Assembly: GCA_020073705.1 (NCBI GenBank)
Contig: JAIQES010000033.1
Coordinates: 1-49,516 of the forward strand
Length of the DNA: 49,516 nt
Direction of reading: 5' to 3'
Source: Terriglobia bacterium
GTDB lineage: Bacteria; Acidobacteriota; Terriglobia; Acidiferrales; UBA7541
In this document: piece by piece, positions 18,157-26,758 of the stretch
Position numbering within the stretch: the first letter of the stretch is position 1
How the letters are laid out: every line of letters starts with the position of its first letter
Made by a program: the position numbers and the translations under genes
Notes under the pieces: model-generated
What the model was told of the DNA's origin: nothing
What the model saw: the letters and a program-made list of their open reading frames with translations, nothing else
The model's database searches: none

Positions 18157-19613
18157 TATTCAACCTGGTAGTTGGGCGCTTCGCGCGTGATGATGACGTC
18201 GTGCACGTGGCTTTCTCGCAGCCCTGCGACCGTAATCCGTACGAACTGCGAGCGCTCCTGTAATTCGGCAAGGGTGGCCACGCCGCAGTAACCCATTCCG
18301 CTCTTGAGCCCGCCGACTAATTGATCCACCAAAGCGCTGAGCGAACCCTTGTAAGGCACGCGCCCCTCGACACCCTCCGGCACGGATTTTCCTCGCTCGG
18401 CGCCTTCCTGTGCGTAGCGATCGGCCGAACCCGCTTGCATCGCGCCGAGCGAACCCATCCCGCGGTAGGACTTGAATGTGCGCCCCTGGTAGAGAATCGT
18501 TTCGCCGGGTGATTCCTCCGTTCCCGCAAATAACCCTCCGAGCATGGTCACCGCCGCACCCGCTGCGATGGCCTTGCTGATGTCGCCGGAATACTTGATG
18601 CCGCCGTCAGCGATCACCGGCACTCCGGTCCCCTTGGCAGCGCGAGCAGCCTCTAGTATGGCTGTAATTTGGGGCACGCCCGCTCCGGTCACGACCCGCG
18701 TCGTGCAAATTGAGCCGGGACCAATGCCGACCTTGATGCCGTCAATGCCGAGAGCGATCAAATCGCGCGCTCCCTCGTAGGTCCCCACATTGCCTGCGAT
18801 CAGTTGGATGTCGGGCAAGCGGTGCTTCACCGCGCGGATCGCGTCCATGACGCGCGACGAATGCCCGTGCGCCGTATCGATTGCCAGCGCATCCACCTTG
18901 CACCGCGCCAGGTCCACGGCGCGCTCCAGGAAGTCTCCCGTCGCGCCGATCGCCGCGCCTACCAGCAGGCGTCCCTGGTCATCCTTGGAGGCGTTCGGAA
19001 ACTCCAGCTTTTTCTGGATGTCCTTGACCGTGATCAGCCCTTTGAGGCGGAACTCGGCGTCTACGACGAGCAGCTTTTCAATCCGATACTTTTGCAGGAT
19101 GCGTTCGGCTTCTTCGAGCGTCGTGCCCACCGGCACGGTAACCAGATTGTCTTTCGTCATCACCTTGCTGACCGGCTGGTCGAGGTTTTTCTCGAAGCGC
19201 AGGTCGCGATTGGTCAGGATGCCCACCAGGAGTGTCCCACGCGTCACGGGCAGGCCTGAGACGCGGTACTTCGTCATAATGTCCATCGCCTCACGGACCG
19301 AAAGCTCTGGCGAAATCGTCACCGGATCCACGATCATTCCGCTTTCCGAGCGCTTCACCCGGTCGACTTCTTCGGCCTGCCGGTCGACCGTCATGCTGCG
19401 ATGCACGAAGCCCAGCCCGCCTTGCCGCGCCATGGCAATGGCAAGACGCGACTCGGTGACGGTATCCATCGCCGCGGACACCAGCGGGATGTTCAAGGGA
19501 ATCTTCCTGGTCAGGTGTGTCTGCGTGTTGACTTCGGTCGGAAGCACCGAGGATTTCCCAGGCAATAGCAGCACATCGTCAAATGTCAGACCTTCGACTA
19601 TCGGTCCTTCCAT
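18156..19613 (-). CDS. guaB: IMP dehydrogenase
   Basis: IMP dehydrogenase (485 aa) converts IMP to XMP with NAD, the committed step to GMP. Visible features are [20 protein letters not shown] at the start, two CBS domains between about residues 90 and 205, the catalytic Cys loop [29 protein letters not shown], and the flap [10 protein letters not shown]...YAQEG. AAGGAG precedes ATG 19613 by 6 bases and abuts the earlier ATG 19619, so 19613 was chosen. The frame stays open upstream, but those residues are not family-like. A separate promoter and a leader hairpin lie upstream. Confidence 0.97.
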   Translation of the reverse strand: MEGPIVEGLTFDDVLLLPGKSSVLPTEVNTQTHLTRKIPLNIPLVSAAMDTVTESRLAIAMARQGGLGFVHRSMTVDRQAEEVDRVKRSESGMIVDPVTISPELSVREAMDIMTKYRVSGLPVTRGTLLVGILTNRDLRFEKNLDQPVSKVMTKDNLVTVPVGTTLEEAERILQKYRIEKLLVVDAEFRLKGLITVKDIQKKLEFPNASKDDQGRLLVGAAIGATGDFLERAVDLARCKVDALAIDTAHGHSSRVMDAIRAVKHRLPDIQLIAGNVGTYEGARDLIALGIDGIKVGIGPGSICTTRVVTGAGVPQITAILEAARAAKGTGVPVIADGGIKYSGDISKAIAAGAAVTMLGGLFAGTEESPGETILYQGRTFKSYRGMGSLGAMQAGSADRYAQEGAERGKSVPEGVEGRVPYKGSLSALVDQLVGGLKSGMGYCGVATLAELQERSQFVRITVAGLRESHVHDVIITREAPNYQVE

Positions 19614-19660
19614 TCCCATCTCCTTGGCACGATCAAAAATGGCCCCTGAAAACAACGCAG

Positions 19661-19680
19661 CCCAGCGGAAGGCCGCTGGG
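19661..19680 (-). promoter_or_regulatory. guaB: Leader hairpin upstream of guaB
   Basis: CCCAGCGG and CCGCTGGG form a perfect 8-bp stem with a 4-base loop, 47 bases before the guaB ATG. On the guaB strand it is followed by CTGCGTTGTTTT, so it could act as an attenuator. A 27-codon ATG reading frame (from about 19717) runs through it but has no ribosome-binding site. A role in purine control is inference. Confidence 0.45.
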
Positions 19681-19728
19681 CACGATTGGTGTGGTTTCAA
19701 GACAGCGGACAATCATGGGTGAGAAGTC

Positions 19729-19757
19729 ATTCTAAGCGCGCCGCCGCTTGAAATCAA
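19729..19757 (-). promoter_or_regulatory. guaB: Sigma-70-type promoter for guaB-vanZ-like
   Basis: On the minus strand TTGATT (19752-19757) and TAGAAT (19729-19734) are spaced by exactly 17 bases. This predicts a start near 19722 and a leader of about 110 bases before guaB. Call rests on consensus match only. Confidence 0.6.
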
Positions 19758-19798
19758 GCGCACTCGCCAACTCCGGCGTGTCGTAGAATAGTGCGCAA

Positions 19799-20815
19799 AT
19801 GAACGCTTTCGAACCTCATCCGCTGCTGCGCAATCCACATGCACAGACATTCGCCGCGGCGCTTTGGCCGCGCAGATTCCCGCGCCTCCCGCGAAGCACT
19901 GCGCGGGAAATCGAAACCGAGCCAGGCACGCGAATTCGCGGCGAATGCCACTGGCAAGCGCAGCCTCGGGAGCGGCCCACCCTAGTGCTTGTACACGGTC
20001 TGGAAGGCTCGAGCGACTCCGGATACATGCTGGGCCTCGCCGAGCGGGCCTTCGCGGCCGGGTGGAACGCCGTGCGTTTGAATCAACGCAACTGTGGCGG
20101 GACGGAGTCGCTCACGCCGACGCTCTACAATTCAGGACTTTCCGGTGATTACCGTGCTGTCTTGTTCGAACTCATCGAGCAGTATTCGCTCCCCGAGATC
20201 TTCTTCGCCGGGTATTCGATGGGTGGGAATCTCGTGCTGAAAATGGCGGGTGAACTGGCGGGCGCCGCGCCGAGGCAGTTGCGCGGAGTTGCGGCAGTCT
20301 GCCCGTCGCTCGATCTTGCTGCGTGCGCCGACGCCGTCGCCCTGCCTGGAAATTTCGTGTACCAAAGCCGGTTTGTGAAAAGCTTGAAGGACCGAATGCG
20401 GCGCAAAGTAAAGCTTTTCCCCGGGAGATACGATCTCAGCCGAATGGCGTGCGTGCGCACGCTGCGCGAATTTGATGACGTGATCACAGCGGCGTACTGC
20501 GGCTTCCGCGACGCCGCCGACTATTACGCCCAGTCAAGCGCGTTGCGTGTCGCTGGGGAAATCCAAGTCCCGGCCCTTGTGCTGACGGCGCAGGACGATC
20601 CCTTCGTTCCGTTCGCGAGCTTCTCTGCCTCCGCACTGGCGAAAAATCCTTATGTCACTCTGATTGCCCCCGAACACGGCGGCCATTGCGCGTTTGTCTC
20701 GCGCTACAGCGGCGACGCGCGTTTCTGGGCCGAAGCGATGGTTATGGCGTTCTGCTGGCAACTCTCAGCGGCTGCTTTTGCGCGTGAAGAAATCGAAGAA
20801 CAGCATCGAAAATAA
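19799..20815 (+). CDS. YheT-type alpha/beta hydrolase
   Basis: A 338-aa soluble alpha/beta hydrolase. It shows the oxyanion HGLEGSSDSGY, the NQRNCGG segment typical of the YheT/EMB8 branch, the nucleophile elbow GYSMGGN (Ser140), a late acid in AQDDPFVP (about residue 265) and the catalytic His in APEHGGHCAF. Substrates of this branch are mostly unknown, although carboxylesterase activity is typical of the fold. The ATG at 19799 starts FEPHPLLRNPHAQTF, the family N terminus. It is divergent from guaB; a TAGAAT box lies about 10 bases before the start, so the transcript may have almost no leader. Confidence 0.9.
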   Translation: MNAFEPHPLLRNPHAQTFAAALWPRRFPRLPRSTAREIETEPGTRIRGECHWQAQPRERPTLVLVHGLEGSSDSGYMLGLAERAFAAGWNAVRLNQRNCGGTESLTPTLYNSGLSGDYRAVLFELIEQYSLPEIFFAGYSMGGNLVLKMAGELAGAAPRQLRGVAAVCPSLDLAACADAVALPGNFVYQSRFVKSLKDRMRRKVKLFPGRYDLSRMACVRTLREFDDVITAAYCGFRDAADYYAQSSALRVAGEIQVPALVLTAQDDPFVPFASFSASALAKNPYVTLIAPEHGGHCAFVSRYSGDARFWAEAMVMAFCWQLSAAAFAREEIEEQHRK

Positions 20816-20893
20816 GAAGGGTGAGGCCGCTTGTTTTCATGGGCTCCGGAGCGTCCTCAGCAATCCCTTGATATCGGCACTGAGCGCGGTCGC

Positions 20894-21937
20894 TCACCGT
20901 GTCGTGTCGATTGGGTAAGCCCGAGATTCCTGCCGCTCCAGTTGGCGCTCAATGATTCGGCGGGCATAGACGCCTCCGGCATCGATTTTCAAGTTGTGAA
21001 GATGCCGATCGGAATGACAAATGATATTCCGCTGTTGCGCTTCTAATATCTGGGTGTCTTCTGCGAAAACAGCGGCCTGACCGTCGCGGATTCTGAATGT
21101 GAGACCGTGGTCGTCCGTTTGGAAATTTCGGGACATCCCCCAGTGATACCATGTGGAAGTTTCCGTTTCCGGAGTCATCAAATTCACCACTATGCCCGTG
21201 ACGCCCTTCGAGCGGTCACCTTCGGGCGCGCCTGTCCCTGTCGGTGCAACGCCCACATCGATCATGACGTTGGCCGGCAGGGAGAAGCGGCAGATCTGCC
21301 AGCGATCGCACTTCTCCTGAGACCTCAGATTTGCAGACCAGAACGGCGGCGGATCGAGGTTGAACATCCACCGAGTCACCGTCACAGAATCTTCATCCGC
21401 CGTCGCTTTGATGGGCGCCTCGGCGATTTCGTGCTGCCCGATGCTGCTCGGATGGACGTAGGTTTCGTGCGATAGATCCATCAGGTTGTCTATCAGAAGC
21501 AGATAATTGCATTTCACCGGGTAGGTGCTTCCTTCGAAAACCCAATTCGGATCCGAGCACCAACGCAAATCCGGAATCTTTCCTTCGTCAGCCAGCGACG
21601 GGTCGCCGATCCAAACCCAGACGAAGCGGTGTTTCTCCGCTACCGGATAGAGTCGGATTGCCATGTCCTTTCGAACGCCTTCCTGGCCGGGGACCCAGAC
21701 GCACTGGCCACGTTCGTCGAACTGGAGTCCGTGGTACTTGCAGATCAGGTGATCGCCTTGTAGGCAGCCCATAGAAAGTGGCAAGAGCCGATGCGGACAG
21801 CAATCTTCGAAGGCCGAAAGACCTCCGTTCATCTGTCGGTAGAATACGATGGGCTCGCCACAGACCGTTCGGGCGAACGGTGCATGCTTGATCTCGAAAT
21901 CCCATGCGACGGCATACCAGGAATCTCTGATGAACAT
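20894..21937 (-). CDS. Rieske [2Fe-2S] aromatic-ring oxygenase (VanA-like)
   Basis: A 347-aa oxygenase component. The Rieske cluster ligands are C47/H49 (CCPHR) and C66/H69 (CKYHG). The mononuclear iron site has D154, H157 and H162 (MDLSHETYVHP). Overall size and order resemble vanillate O-demethylase oxygenase and related O-demethylases; the substrate cannot be told. No reductase or ferredoxin gene is adjacent, so electrons must come from elsewhere. ATG 21937 (MFIRDSWYAVAW) was chosen: AGAAGAAGG lies 4 bases upstream, while the frame start at 21985 adds an atypical leader. Confidence 0.92.
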   Translation of the reverse strand: MFIRDSWYAVAWDFEIKHAPFARTVCGEPIVFYRQMNGGLSAFEDCCPHRLLPLSMGCLQGDHLICKYHGLQFDERGQCVWVPGQEGVRKDMAIRLYPVAEKHRFVWVWIGDPSLADEGKIPDLRWCSDPNWVFEGSTYPVKCNYLLLIDNLMDLSHETYVHPSSIGQHEIAEAPIKATADEDSVTVTRWMFNLDPPPFWSANLRSQEKCDRWQICRFSLPANVMIDVGVAPTGTGAPEGDRSKGVTGIVVNLMTPETETSTWYHWGMSRNFQTDDHGLTFRIRDGQAAVFAEDTQILEAQQRNIICHSDRHLHNLKIDAGGVYARRIIERQLERQESRAYPIDTTR

Positions 21938-21958
21938 GTGACCTTCTTCTATTTCACG

Positions 21959-21979
21959 ATATGAACGATGATACCATAT
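21959..21979. promoter_or_regulatory. Inverted repeat between the oxygenase and cupin genes
   Basis: ATATG and CATAT arms are separated by 11 bases, 22 bases upstream of the oxygenase ATG. The 286-base gap separates the divergent oxygenase and cupin genes, so an operator here could control one or both. The arms are short and the call is tentative. Confidence 0.25.
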
Positions 21980-22223
21980 TGACATTGTCGCGATTTCAAG
22001 CTATCGCGCAACTGTGCCCGTCCTTTTTGTGGTTCTTGTGCCCACCACGAGCAATGTTTTCTTGGGCAGCGCGACTGTGGGCGCATTCAAGGTCAAGGCG
22101 CGTCTTGAAGAGAGGGCGCGTGGAGCTGGCGGAGAAGTGAGACTGCGATCAGCATAAAGCCGGTGGTGCTGAGGAAACCTAGACGGGAAGACGAGACAAT
22201 TGAGGCAGCGGAGGCAGCCAAAG

Positions 22224-22574
22224 ATGAATTCACAGCAGGCACAAAGTAAACGCGAAATGCCTATCGCGGAAGTGGTCCGGTTGACAGACCTCGTGAATTA
22301 CCAAGAAGGGGCTGTTGTTAGCCGGACGCTCGCCAGCCGTCCCACAGGAACTGTCACGCTGTTCGCTTTCGATGAGGGCCAGGGCCTAAGTGAGCATACA
22401 GCCCCATTCGACGCTCTGGCTCACGTGTTAGAGGGCGAAACGGAAATTGTGGTTGCTGGCAAACCCCTACCAACGAAGGCAGGTGAGGCGGTTCTCATGC
22501 CCGCACATCAACCGCACTCTCTGAAGGCTCTCACCAGGTTCAAGATGCTGTTGACGATGATTCGTTCGGCGTAA
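22224..22574 (+). CDS. Small cupin-domain protein
   Basis: A 116-aa single-domain cupin. The barrel motifs are present: GQGLSEHTAPFDALAHVLEGE (first metal motif with His and Glu) and PTKAGEAVLMPAHQPHSLKA (second, with His). Stand-alone cupins like this bind a metal and act as isomerases, oxygenases or sensors; nothing here decides which. ATG 22224 has GGAGG 9 bases upstream. It is divergent from the Rieske oxygenase. Confidence 0.82.
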   Translation: MNSQQAQSKREMPIAEVVRLTDLVNYQEGAVVSRTLASRPTGTVTLFAFDEGQGLSEHTAPFDALAHVLEGETEIVVAGKPLPTKAGEAVLMPAHQPHSLKALTRFKMLLTMIRSA

Positions 22575-22615
22575 TGTGGAGGGGAAACTTTTCGAAACAG
22601 GGCCCGGCACGGCGC

Positions 22616-22696
22616 CTATTCGATGCGGTCGGCAATGATGGAGTCCCTCAGGCTTTCAGCGCGGCCCCCAAAACCCTGCGCTAGATCATACAGGAT
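22616..22696 (-). pseudogene. 3' remnant of a gene ending SIIADRIE-stop
   Basis: On the minus strand a frame open for only 26 codons ends DSIIADRIE and a stop. The intact gene at 25050-25793 ends NSIIADRIE and a stop. The last eight residues are identical, while most of their codons differ only in the third base, which points to true homology of coding sequence and not to chance or a recent copy. An in-frame stop lies just upstream (22697-22699) inside the fumarylacetoacetase gene. It seems to be the tail of a lost paralogue. Confidence 0.5.
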
Positions 22697-24029
22697 CTAC
22701 ATTTTGTGAGAGGCTTCTGCTGGGCGGCAATATTACGCCACGGCACTCACCGAATCCGATCGAGGCGTAGCCTGCCCTGCGGCATATAGCACGGAGTATG
22801 ATTTCGTCTCCATCTTCGAGATAGGTACGCGATTCGCCGGAAGCGACTCGGATTGGCTTCTTGCCGTTTTGGGTGAGCTCTAGCATGGAACCACAACCCT
22901 CAGATGTGGGGCCCGAAATCGTGCCGCTGCCGAATAAGTCTCCAGGAAGCAGATTGCAGCCAGAACTCGTATGGTGCGCCACCATTTGCGCGAAGGTCCA
23001 ATAGAGTTCTCTTGTATTTGCAACCGACAGGCGATGCGGCGATTTTCTCTGCGCTTTGAGGCCGGGAGTCAGTAGCGATGCTTCCAACTCAATATTCAGT
23101 GCGCCCTCTCGCTGGTCGTAGTCGTCCCATAGATACGGCAACGGTTGGGGATCATCCTTGGGCCGGACCGATTGCGCTGTGCGGAAAGGCGCCAATGCTT
23201 CCGGGGTAACGATCCACGGTGAAATTGTTGTGGCGAAGTTTTTTGAGAGGAACGGGCCCAGCGGTTGCATTTCCCATGCTTGGACGTCACGCGCCGACCA
23301 GTCGTTCAGCAGGCAATATCCAAAAATGTGATCTGCCGCGCGCGAAATAGACACCGGATCTCCCAGGTCGTTGCCGGACCCGATCCAGACGCCGAACTCG
23401 AATTCATGATCGAGCTTTTGACAAGGGCCGAAGCGCGGCGGCCCGCCAATTTCCAAGATACGCTGTCCGTTCGGCCGCCGGACGGATGTGCCCGACGGGC
23501 GCAGTGAGGAGGCGCGCCCATGGTATGCAATGGGAACATACTTGTAATTCGGCGTCAGCCCTAGTCCAAACAAACGGCTGGCATTGGTCGCATGGTGAAT
23601 CCCCGCAAAAAAATCCGTGTAATTACCGATGGCGGCTGGCAAGTGAATGACGCAATCGGCAGCGTAATGCAGCAGCCTGCTGGAGAGTCCTTGCACGGTT
23701 TTCCGTTCCGCTCCATCGCTCCTCAATAATTCCGACAATCGCTTGCGCAAAGCGACCCGCGGCTCCTTGCCGAGCGCCATCAGCGGATTCAGCGTCGGTC
23801 CCGACGCAGCCGCAGCGGCCAATTGGGCCGCGCCGGAAAACATTGCGGCTGCTGCAGCCGCCCGCAGGTCGAAGATCGCGTCACCAATCGCAACGCCCCC
23901 GCACGCCTCGCCATGGGGCGGGCTAAAAACGCCAAGAGGAAGATTCTGGATCGGAAAATCGGGATGACCTTCAGCGGAGGCGACCCAACATTGTCGCGCC
24001 GGATCATGTGTTTCATCCAGTAAGCTCAT
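22686..24029 (-). CDS. fahA: Fumarylacetoacetase
   Basis: A 447-aa enzyme of the fumarylacetoacetate hydrolase family, full-length two-domain form. Fumarylacetoacetase cleaves fumarylacetoacetate to fumarate and acetoacetate at the end of tyrosine/homogentisate breakdown. The N-terminal domain (about 1-115) precedes the catalytic part: IGNYTDFFAGIHHATN (metal Asp and general-base His), YKYVPIAYHGRASS, the EFEFGVW acid pair, LLNDWSARDVQAWE and LSKNFATTISPW. No homogentisate dioxygenase or maleylacetoacetate isomerase lies in the window. It follows the cyclase gene by 49 bases on the same strand, so the two probably form an operon. The symbol is by homology to the full-length type. Confidence 0.92.
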   Translation of the reverse strand: MSLLDETHDPARQCWVASAEGHPDFPIQNLPLGVFSPPHGEACGGVAIGDAIFDLRAAAAAAMFSGAAQLAAAAASGPTLNPLMALGKEPRVALRKRLSELLRSDGAERKTVQGLSSRLLHYAADCVIHLPAAIGNYTDFFAGIHHATNASRLFGLGLTPNYKYVPIAYHGRASSLRPSGTSVRRPNGQRILEIGGPPRFGPCQKLDHEFEFGVWIGSGNDLGDPVSISRAADHIFGYCLLNDWSARDVQAWEMQPLGPFLSKNFATTISPWIVTPEALAPFRTAQSVRPKDDPQPLPYLWDDYDQREGALNIELEASLLTPGLKAQRKSPHRLSVANTRELYWTFAQMVAHHTSSGCNLLPGDLFGSGTISGPTSEGCGSMLELTQNGKKPIRVASGESRTYLEDGDEIILRAICRRAGYASIGFGECRGVILPPSRSLSQNVDPV

Positions 24030-24078
24030 CGGACATTACCCTCATGAAGGCATGGGCAGTGACGAATCTGAGGCGCCG

Positions 24079-24855
24079 TCATTCCTCGAAGATCGCGACG
24101 GCGCGAGTCCAACCAGCCGAAGCGCCGCGAATCTTCATTGGAAAACAGGCGACAGTGAAGCCATCGGCCGGGAGGCTTTCCAGGTTGTGAAGCTTTTCCA
24201 AATGGCAGTAGCCAATATGGCGACCGGCTTTGTGTCCTTCCCAGATCAGCGATGCGTCGTGGGTCGCCTTGAATTTCTCAGCCGTATAAACAAACGGCGC
24301 GTCCCAGCTCCAGCCATCCGTGCCGGTGAGTCTCACGCCGCGTTTGAGCAGATACATGGTCGCTTCGTAGCCCATGCCGCAACCCGTCGATACGTAGTCC
24401 TTGTGGCCGTAGCGCGAGCCAGCCCGCGTGTTGACGACGGCAATCTCAAGCGGCTTTAACTCATGGCCGATCCGCGCAAGTTCGCGCTCGACATCGGCGG
24501 CGGTTGCCACATAGCCATCGGCGAAATGCCGGAAATCGAGCTTCACTCCCGGCTGGAAGCACCATTCGAGCGGCACCTCGTCGATCGTGATCGCGTGCTC
24601 GCCCCTGTTCATAGTCGAATGAAAATGGTACGGCGCATCGAGGTGTGTGCCGTTATGCGTACTCAATTCCACATGCTCGACGGCCCATGCCTCACCATCC
24701 GGCAAATCTTCCTGCCGCAGACCAGGGAAGAACCGTGCCATCCCGTCGAACGATTCCACATGGTCCACGTACGTGATCTTAGGCTGCATGGACGGCGGAT
24801 CGGCAATTACATCGTTTTCCAGAACGATTGAAAGATCCACGAGCCGGCGTGACAT
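24079..24855 (-). CDS. Cyclase/kynurenine-formamidase-family hydrolase
   Basis: A 258-aa metal-dependent hydrolase of the cyclase (KynB-like) family. The diagnostic motif is [14 protein letters not shown] with H67, H71, D73 and H77. Members hydrolyse N-formylkynurenine or act on other cyclic amides and esters; this one is longer than typical KynB (about 210 aa), so the substrate is open. ATG 24855 ([16 protein letters not shown]) has AGGGGGAG 3 bases upstream. An exact 10-bp inverted repeat lies directly upstream, and fumarylacetoacetase follows. Confidence 0.88.
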   Translation of the reverse strand: MSRRLVDLSIVLENDVIADPPSMQPKITYVDHVESFDGMARFFPGLRQEDLPDGEAWAVEHVELSTHNGTHLDAPYHFHSTMNRGEHAITIDEVPLEWCFQPGVKLDFRHFADGYVATAADVERELARIGHELKPLEIAVVNTRAGSRYGHKDYVSTGCGMGYEATMYLLKRGVRLTGTDGWSWDAPFVYTAEKFKATHDASLIWEGHKAGRHIGYCHLEKLHNLESLPADGFTVACFPMKIRGASAGWTRAVAIFEE

Positions 24856-24864
24856 TGCTCCCCC

Positions 24865-24893
24865 TAAAATCCGCAAACCGCATGCGGATTTTA
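24865..24893. promoter_or_regulatory. Perfect 10-bp inverted repeat upstream of the cyclase gene
   Basis: TAAAATCCGC (24865-24874) and GCGGATTTTA (24884-24893) are exact inverted arms around 9 bases. The spacer and right arm also contain a second, fully palindromic 10-mer CCGCATGCGG (24878-24887). It starts 10 bases before the ATG and abuts the Shine-Dalgarno, so it could be an operator or an mRNA hairpin hiding the ribosome-binding site. Confidence 0.6.
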
Positions 24894-25049
24894 CCGTGTT
24901 CAAGATGTTATACGAAAAAGTGGGGCTGGCACAGAATTTCATCCGAACAACGCGATGAAGATTGCTGAACGGGGTACTCTTCGACATTTCGGAGGACGGT
25001 TCAAGCAGATCAGGAAGCACACGCACGCGCCAGTGTACCCATGATGGTG

Positions 25050-25793
25050 TCACTCAATGCGGTCAGCGATGATCGAGTTGCCGCTGAGCCGGACGTTAAT
25101 CGAAATGGGAGGTCGCAAACCTCCGCCCTGCACGATTTCGCCTCGGACCCAGACACCGCCGCCGAGCGCGCCGACCTTCAATGGATCGTAAATCGTGCTG
25201 TTACAGGGATTGGCCACCATGGGATGGCTGGCGCGATACCCATACTGTTTTGCCAGCCGAGACAGGTCCGTTACGAATTCCAATTCGCACCGCCCGTACG
25301 GTTCCTGGAGCGCGAAGGCCCAGAGGCCTCCACCGGGAAGCCGAATCACGATGGCGTTCAAATTTTCGTGAGTGAACGGCTTTACAAAGTTGAATGTTTT
25401 CGATGCCCACGGCTTGGAGAGTTCTTCGGCAGTCGCCGCCACCGTAGGGCCCTCGGTAGCAGTTGTTGCAGGAACTGGCGCTGGAGGCGAAGCGACGGGC
25501 ACGGAGGCTTCCGTGGCTGCCGTTTCGGGGGCAGAGGATTCGGCTGCCCGCCGTGGCGTACTCTTTACCCACCAAAGGATTGCAACGCCAAGCACAAGAG
25601 CCGCAGCCGCTACTCCCCCGATTTGAGTGAAACGTTTTGCATTTGCGCTGCTCGCGCTTCGAGAGGTCCGCAAGTGCGCATCGCGCACGCCCGGGATCTG
25701 CGGCATATCCGGATGGAACGGGTCAAATTTGTTTGAGGGCTTCGCGGGGGGGGTGCTTGCAGGCGTGTCTGGAGGCTCGGCAGCCATGGTCAT
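25050..25793 (-). CDS. Single-span membrane protein of unknown function
   Basis: A 247-aa protein I do not recognise. Residues 1-50 are Pro/Ser-rich and cytoplasmic by prediction. One transmembrane helix follows (about 57-76, [18 protein letters not shown]), then an Ala/Pro/Thr-rich linker (about 80-125) and a folded C-terminal domain with two Cys ([17 protein letters not shown]) and the end SIIADRIE. The ATG overlaps the stop of the anti-sigma gene by one base (TGATG), so they are coupled. A membrane sensor or anchor working with that kinase is possible but unproven. Confidence 0.75.
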   Translation of the reverse strand: MTMAAEPPDTPASTPPAKPSNKFDPFHPDMPQIPGVRDAHLRTSRSASSANAKRFTQIGGVAAAALVLGVAILWWVKSTPRRAAESSAPETAATEASVPVASPPAPVPATTATEGPTVAATAEELSKPWASKTFNFVKPFTHENLNAIVIRLPGGGLWAFALQEPYGRCELEFVTDLSRLAKQYGYRASHPMVANPCNSTIYDPLKVGALGGGVWVRGEIVQGGGLRPPISINVRLSGNSIIADRIE

Positions 25794-26239
25794 CAGTACT
25801 TGCGCATGTGGATTTCAGTGCCGTTGCGTTCGTATCGGACTTCGTCCATCAGCCTGTTGATCAGATAAATCCCGCGGCCGTGGTCGGAGAACAGGTTTTG
25901 CTCGTCGGTGGGACAAGGGAGCTTTTTGGGATCAAATCCCGCGCCGGGATCGCGCACCACGATGAGGATTCCCCGGTCTTTGTCGGCTGTCACGGAACAT
26001 TCGATCTTCTTGCTCGGGTCTGCCTTACAGCCATGCAGAATGGCATTCGCCAGCGCTTCGCGCAGCGCAATCTCAATGTGAAATTCCTTGCCGGCGGCAT
26101 ATTTCATTTCGCTGACCATGCGCATGACTAAACTGACGACAGGTGAGATGGCGTTAATGTCAGCCGCAAGCATCACCTCGAAGTGCGTGGGTGATGATCG
26201 CCCATTCTTTCCGTGGGTCGGACGGGATCCTTTGACCAT
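25793..26239 (-). CDS. RsbW-type anti-sigma factor / serine kinase-like ATPase
   Basis: A 148-aa GHKL-fold ATPase. The N box EALANAILHGC, G1 box VVRDPGAGFDP and G2 box GRGIYLI with GTEIHM near the end are all present. RsbW/SpoIIAB relatives bind a sigma factor or phosphorylate an anti-anti-sigma protein in a partner switch; no such partner is adjacent, which is common in this group. ATG 26239 (MVKGSRP) has GGGAA upstream; an earlier start at 26284 is possible. The downstream membrane protein is translationally coupled. Confidence 0.85.
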   Translation of the reverse strand: MVKGSRPTHGKNGRSSPTHFEVMLAADINAISPVVSLVMRMVSEMKYAAGKEFHIEIALREALANAILHGCKADPSKKIECSVTADKDRGILIVVRDPGAGFDPKKLPCPTDEQNLFSDHGRGIYLINRLMDEVRYERNGTEIHMRKY

Positions 26240-26419
26240 AGGGTTGTTTCCCGGGGCGGAATCGGGCAGGCATAGCGTGCGCACGGGGCAAACTCAATGC
26301 CCCGCCTTGCGAAGTGGGCTGCACAATCCACGTAGACCGGTCCAACTTACTTATTGTAGAACGCAGCGGACACGCGCACAAGCACAGGGGGGCAAGCAAG
26401 ACGCCACTTGAGTACCCCG

Positions 26420-26758
26420 TCAGTTAGATTGCCGGACCGGGACGGTGCTGTGGCGAACGTACTCGTTCAAATTGGCTATGCCAAGCAGCAATTCCAATAG
26501 CTTGGAGCGCTGGTCCGAGTCCCACGTTGTGCCTTCCTCGGCCAGCGAATCCACTACGAAGTCCACCTGAGCGAGCAGCCAATCCAGTGTCCGGCAATCT
26601 ACGTTTTGACCGCGATGGAAGTGTTCCGTCGCTAGCGCGAGCTTGCCGAATGCGTCTTCGAGGTAGTGGTCGGGACAGAGGCCTTCTTTTTCGAGCACTA
26701 CCGGGACCTTGACCGCGCAACTCTCGGAGTGGCAAGTACGGCTGGAAGTCGCCATCAT
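26420..26758 (-). CDS. Small Cys-containing hypothetical protein
   Basis: A 112-aa protein not recognised. The N-terminal 35 residues hold three Cys and a His in a zinc-like arrangement (CHSESC, then LCPDHYLEDAF). The rest is predicted helical (WLLAQVDFVVDSLAEEG, KLLELLLGIANLNEYVR). GAGG lies about 8 bases before the first of two adjacent ATGs. It runs in the same direction as the anti-sigma gene, 180 bases upstream of it. Confidence 0.65.
   Translation of the reverse strand: MMATSSRTCHSESCAVKVPVVLEKEGLCPDHYLEDAFGKLALATEHFHRGQNVDCRTLDWLLAQVDFVVDSLAEEGTTWDSDQRSKLLELLLGIANLNEYVRHSTVPVRQSN

Noticed and set aside
19614-19712. Extended N terminus of guaB
   Set aside because: The frame is open, but the residues are unlike IMP dehydrogenases, the predicted promoter leader covers it, and a well-placed ribosome-binding site supports ATG 19613.
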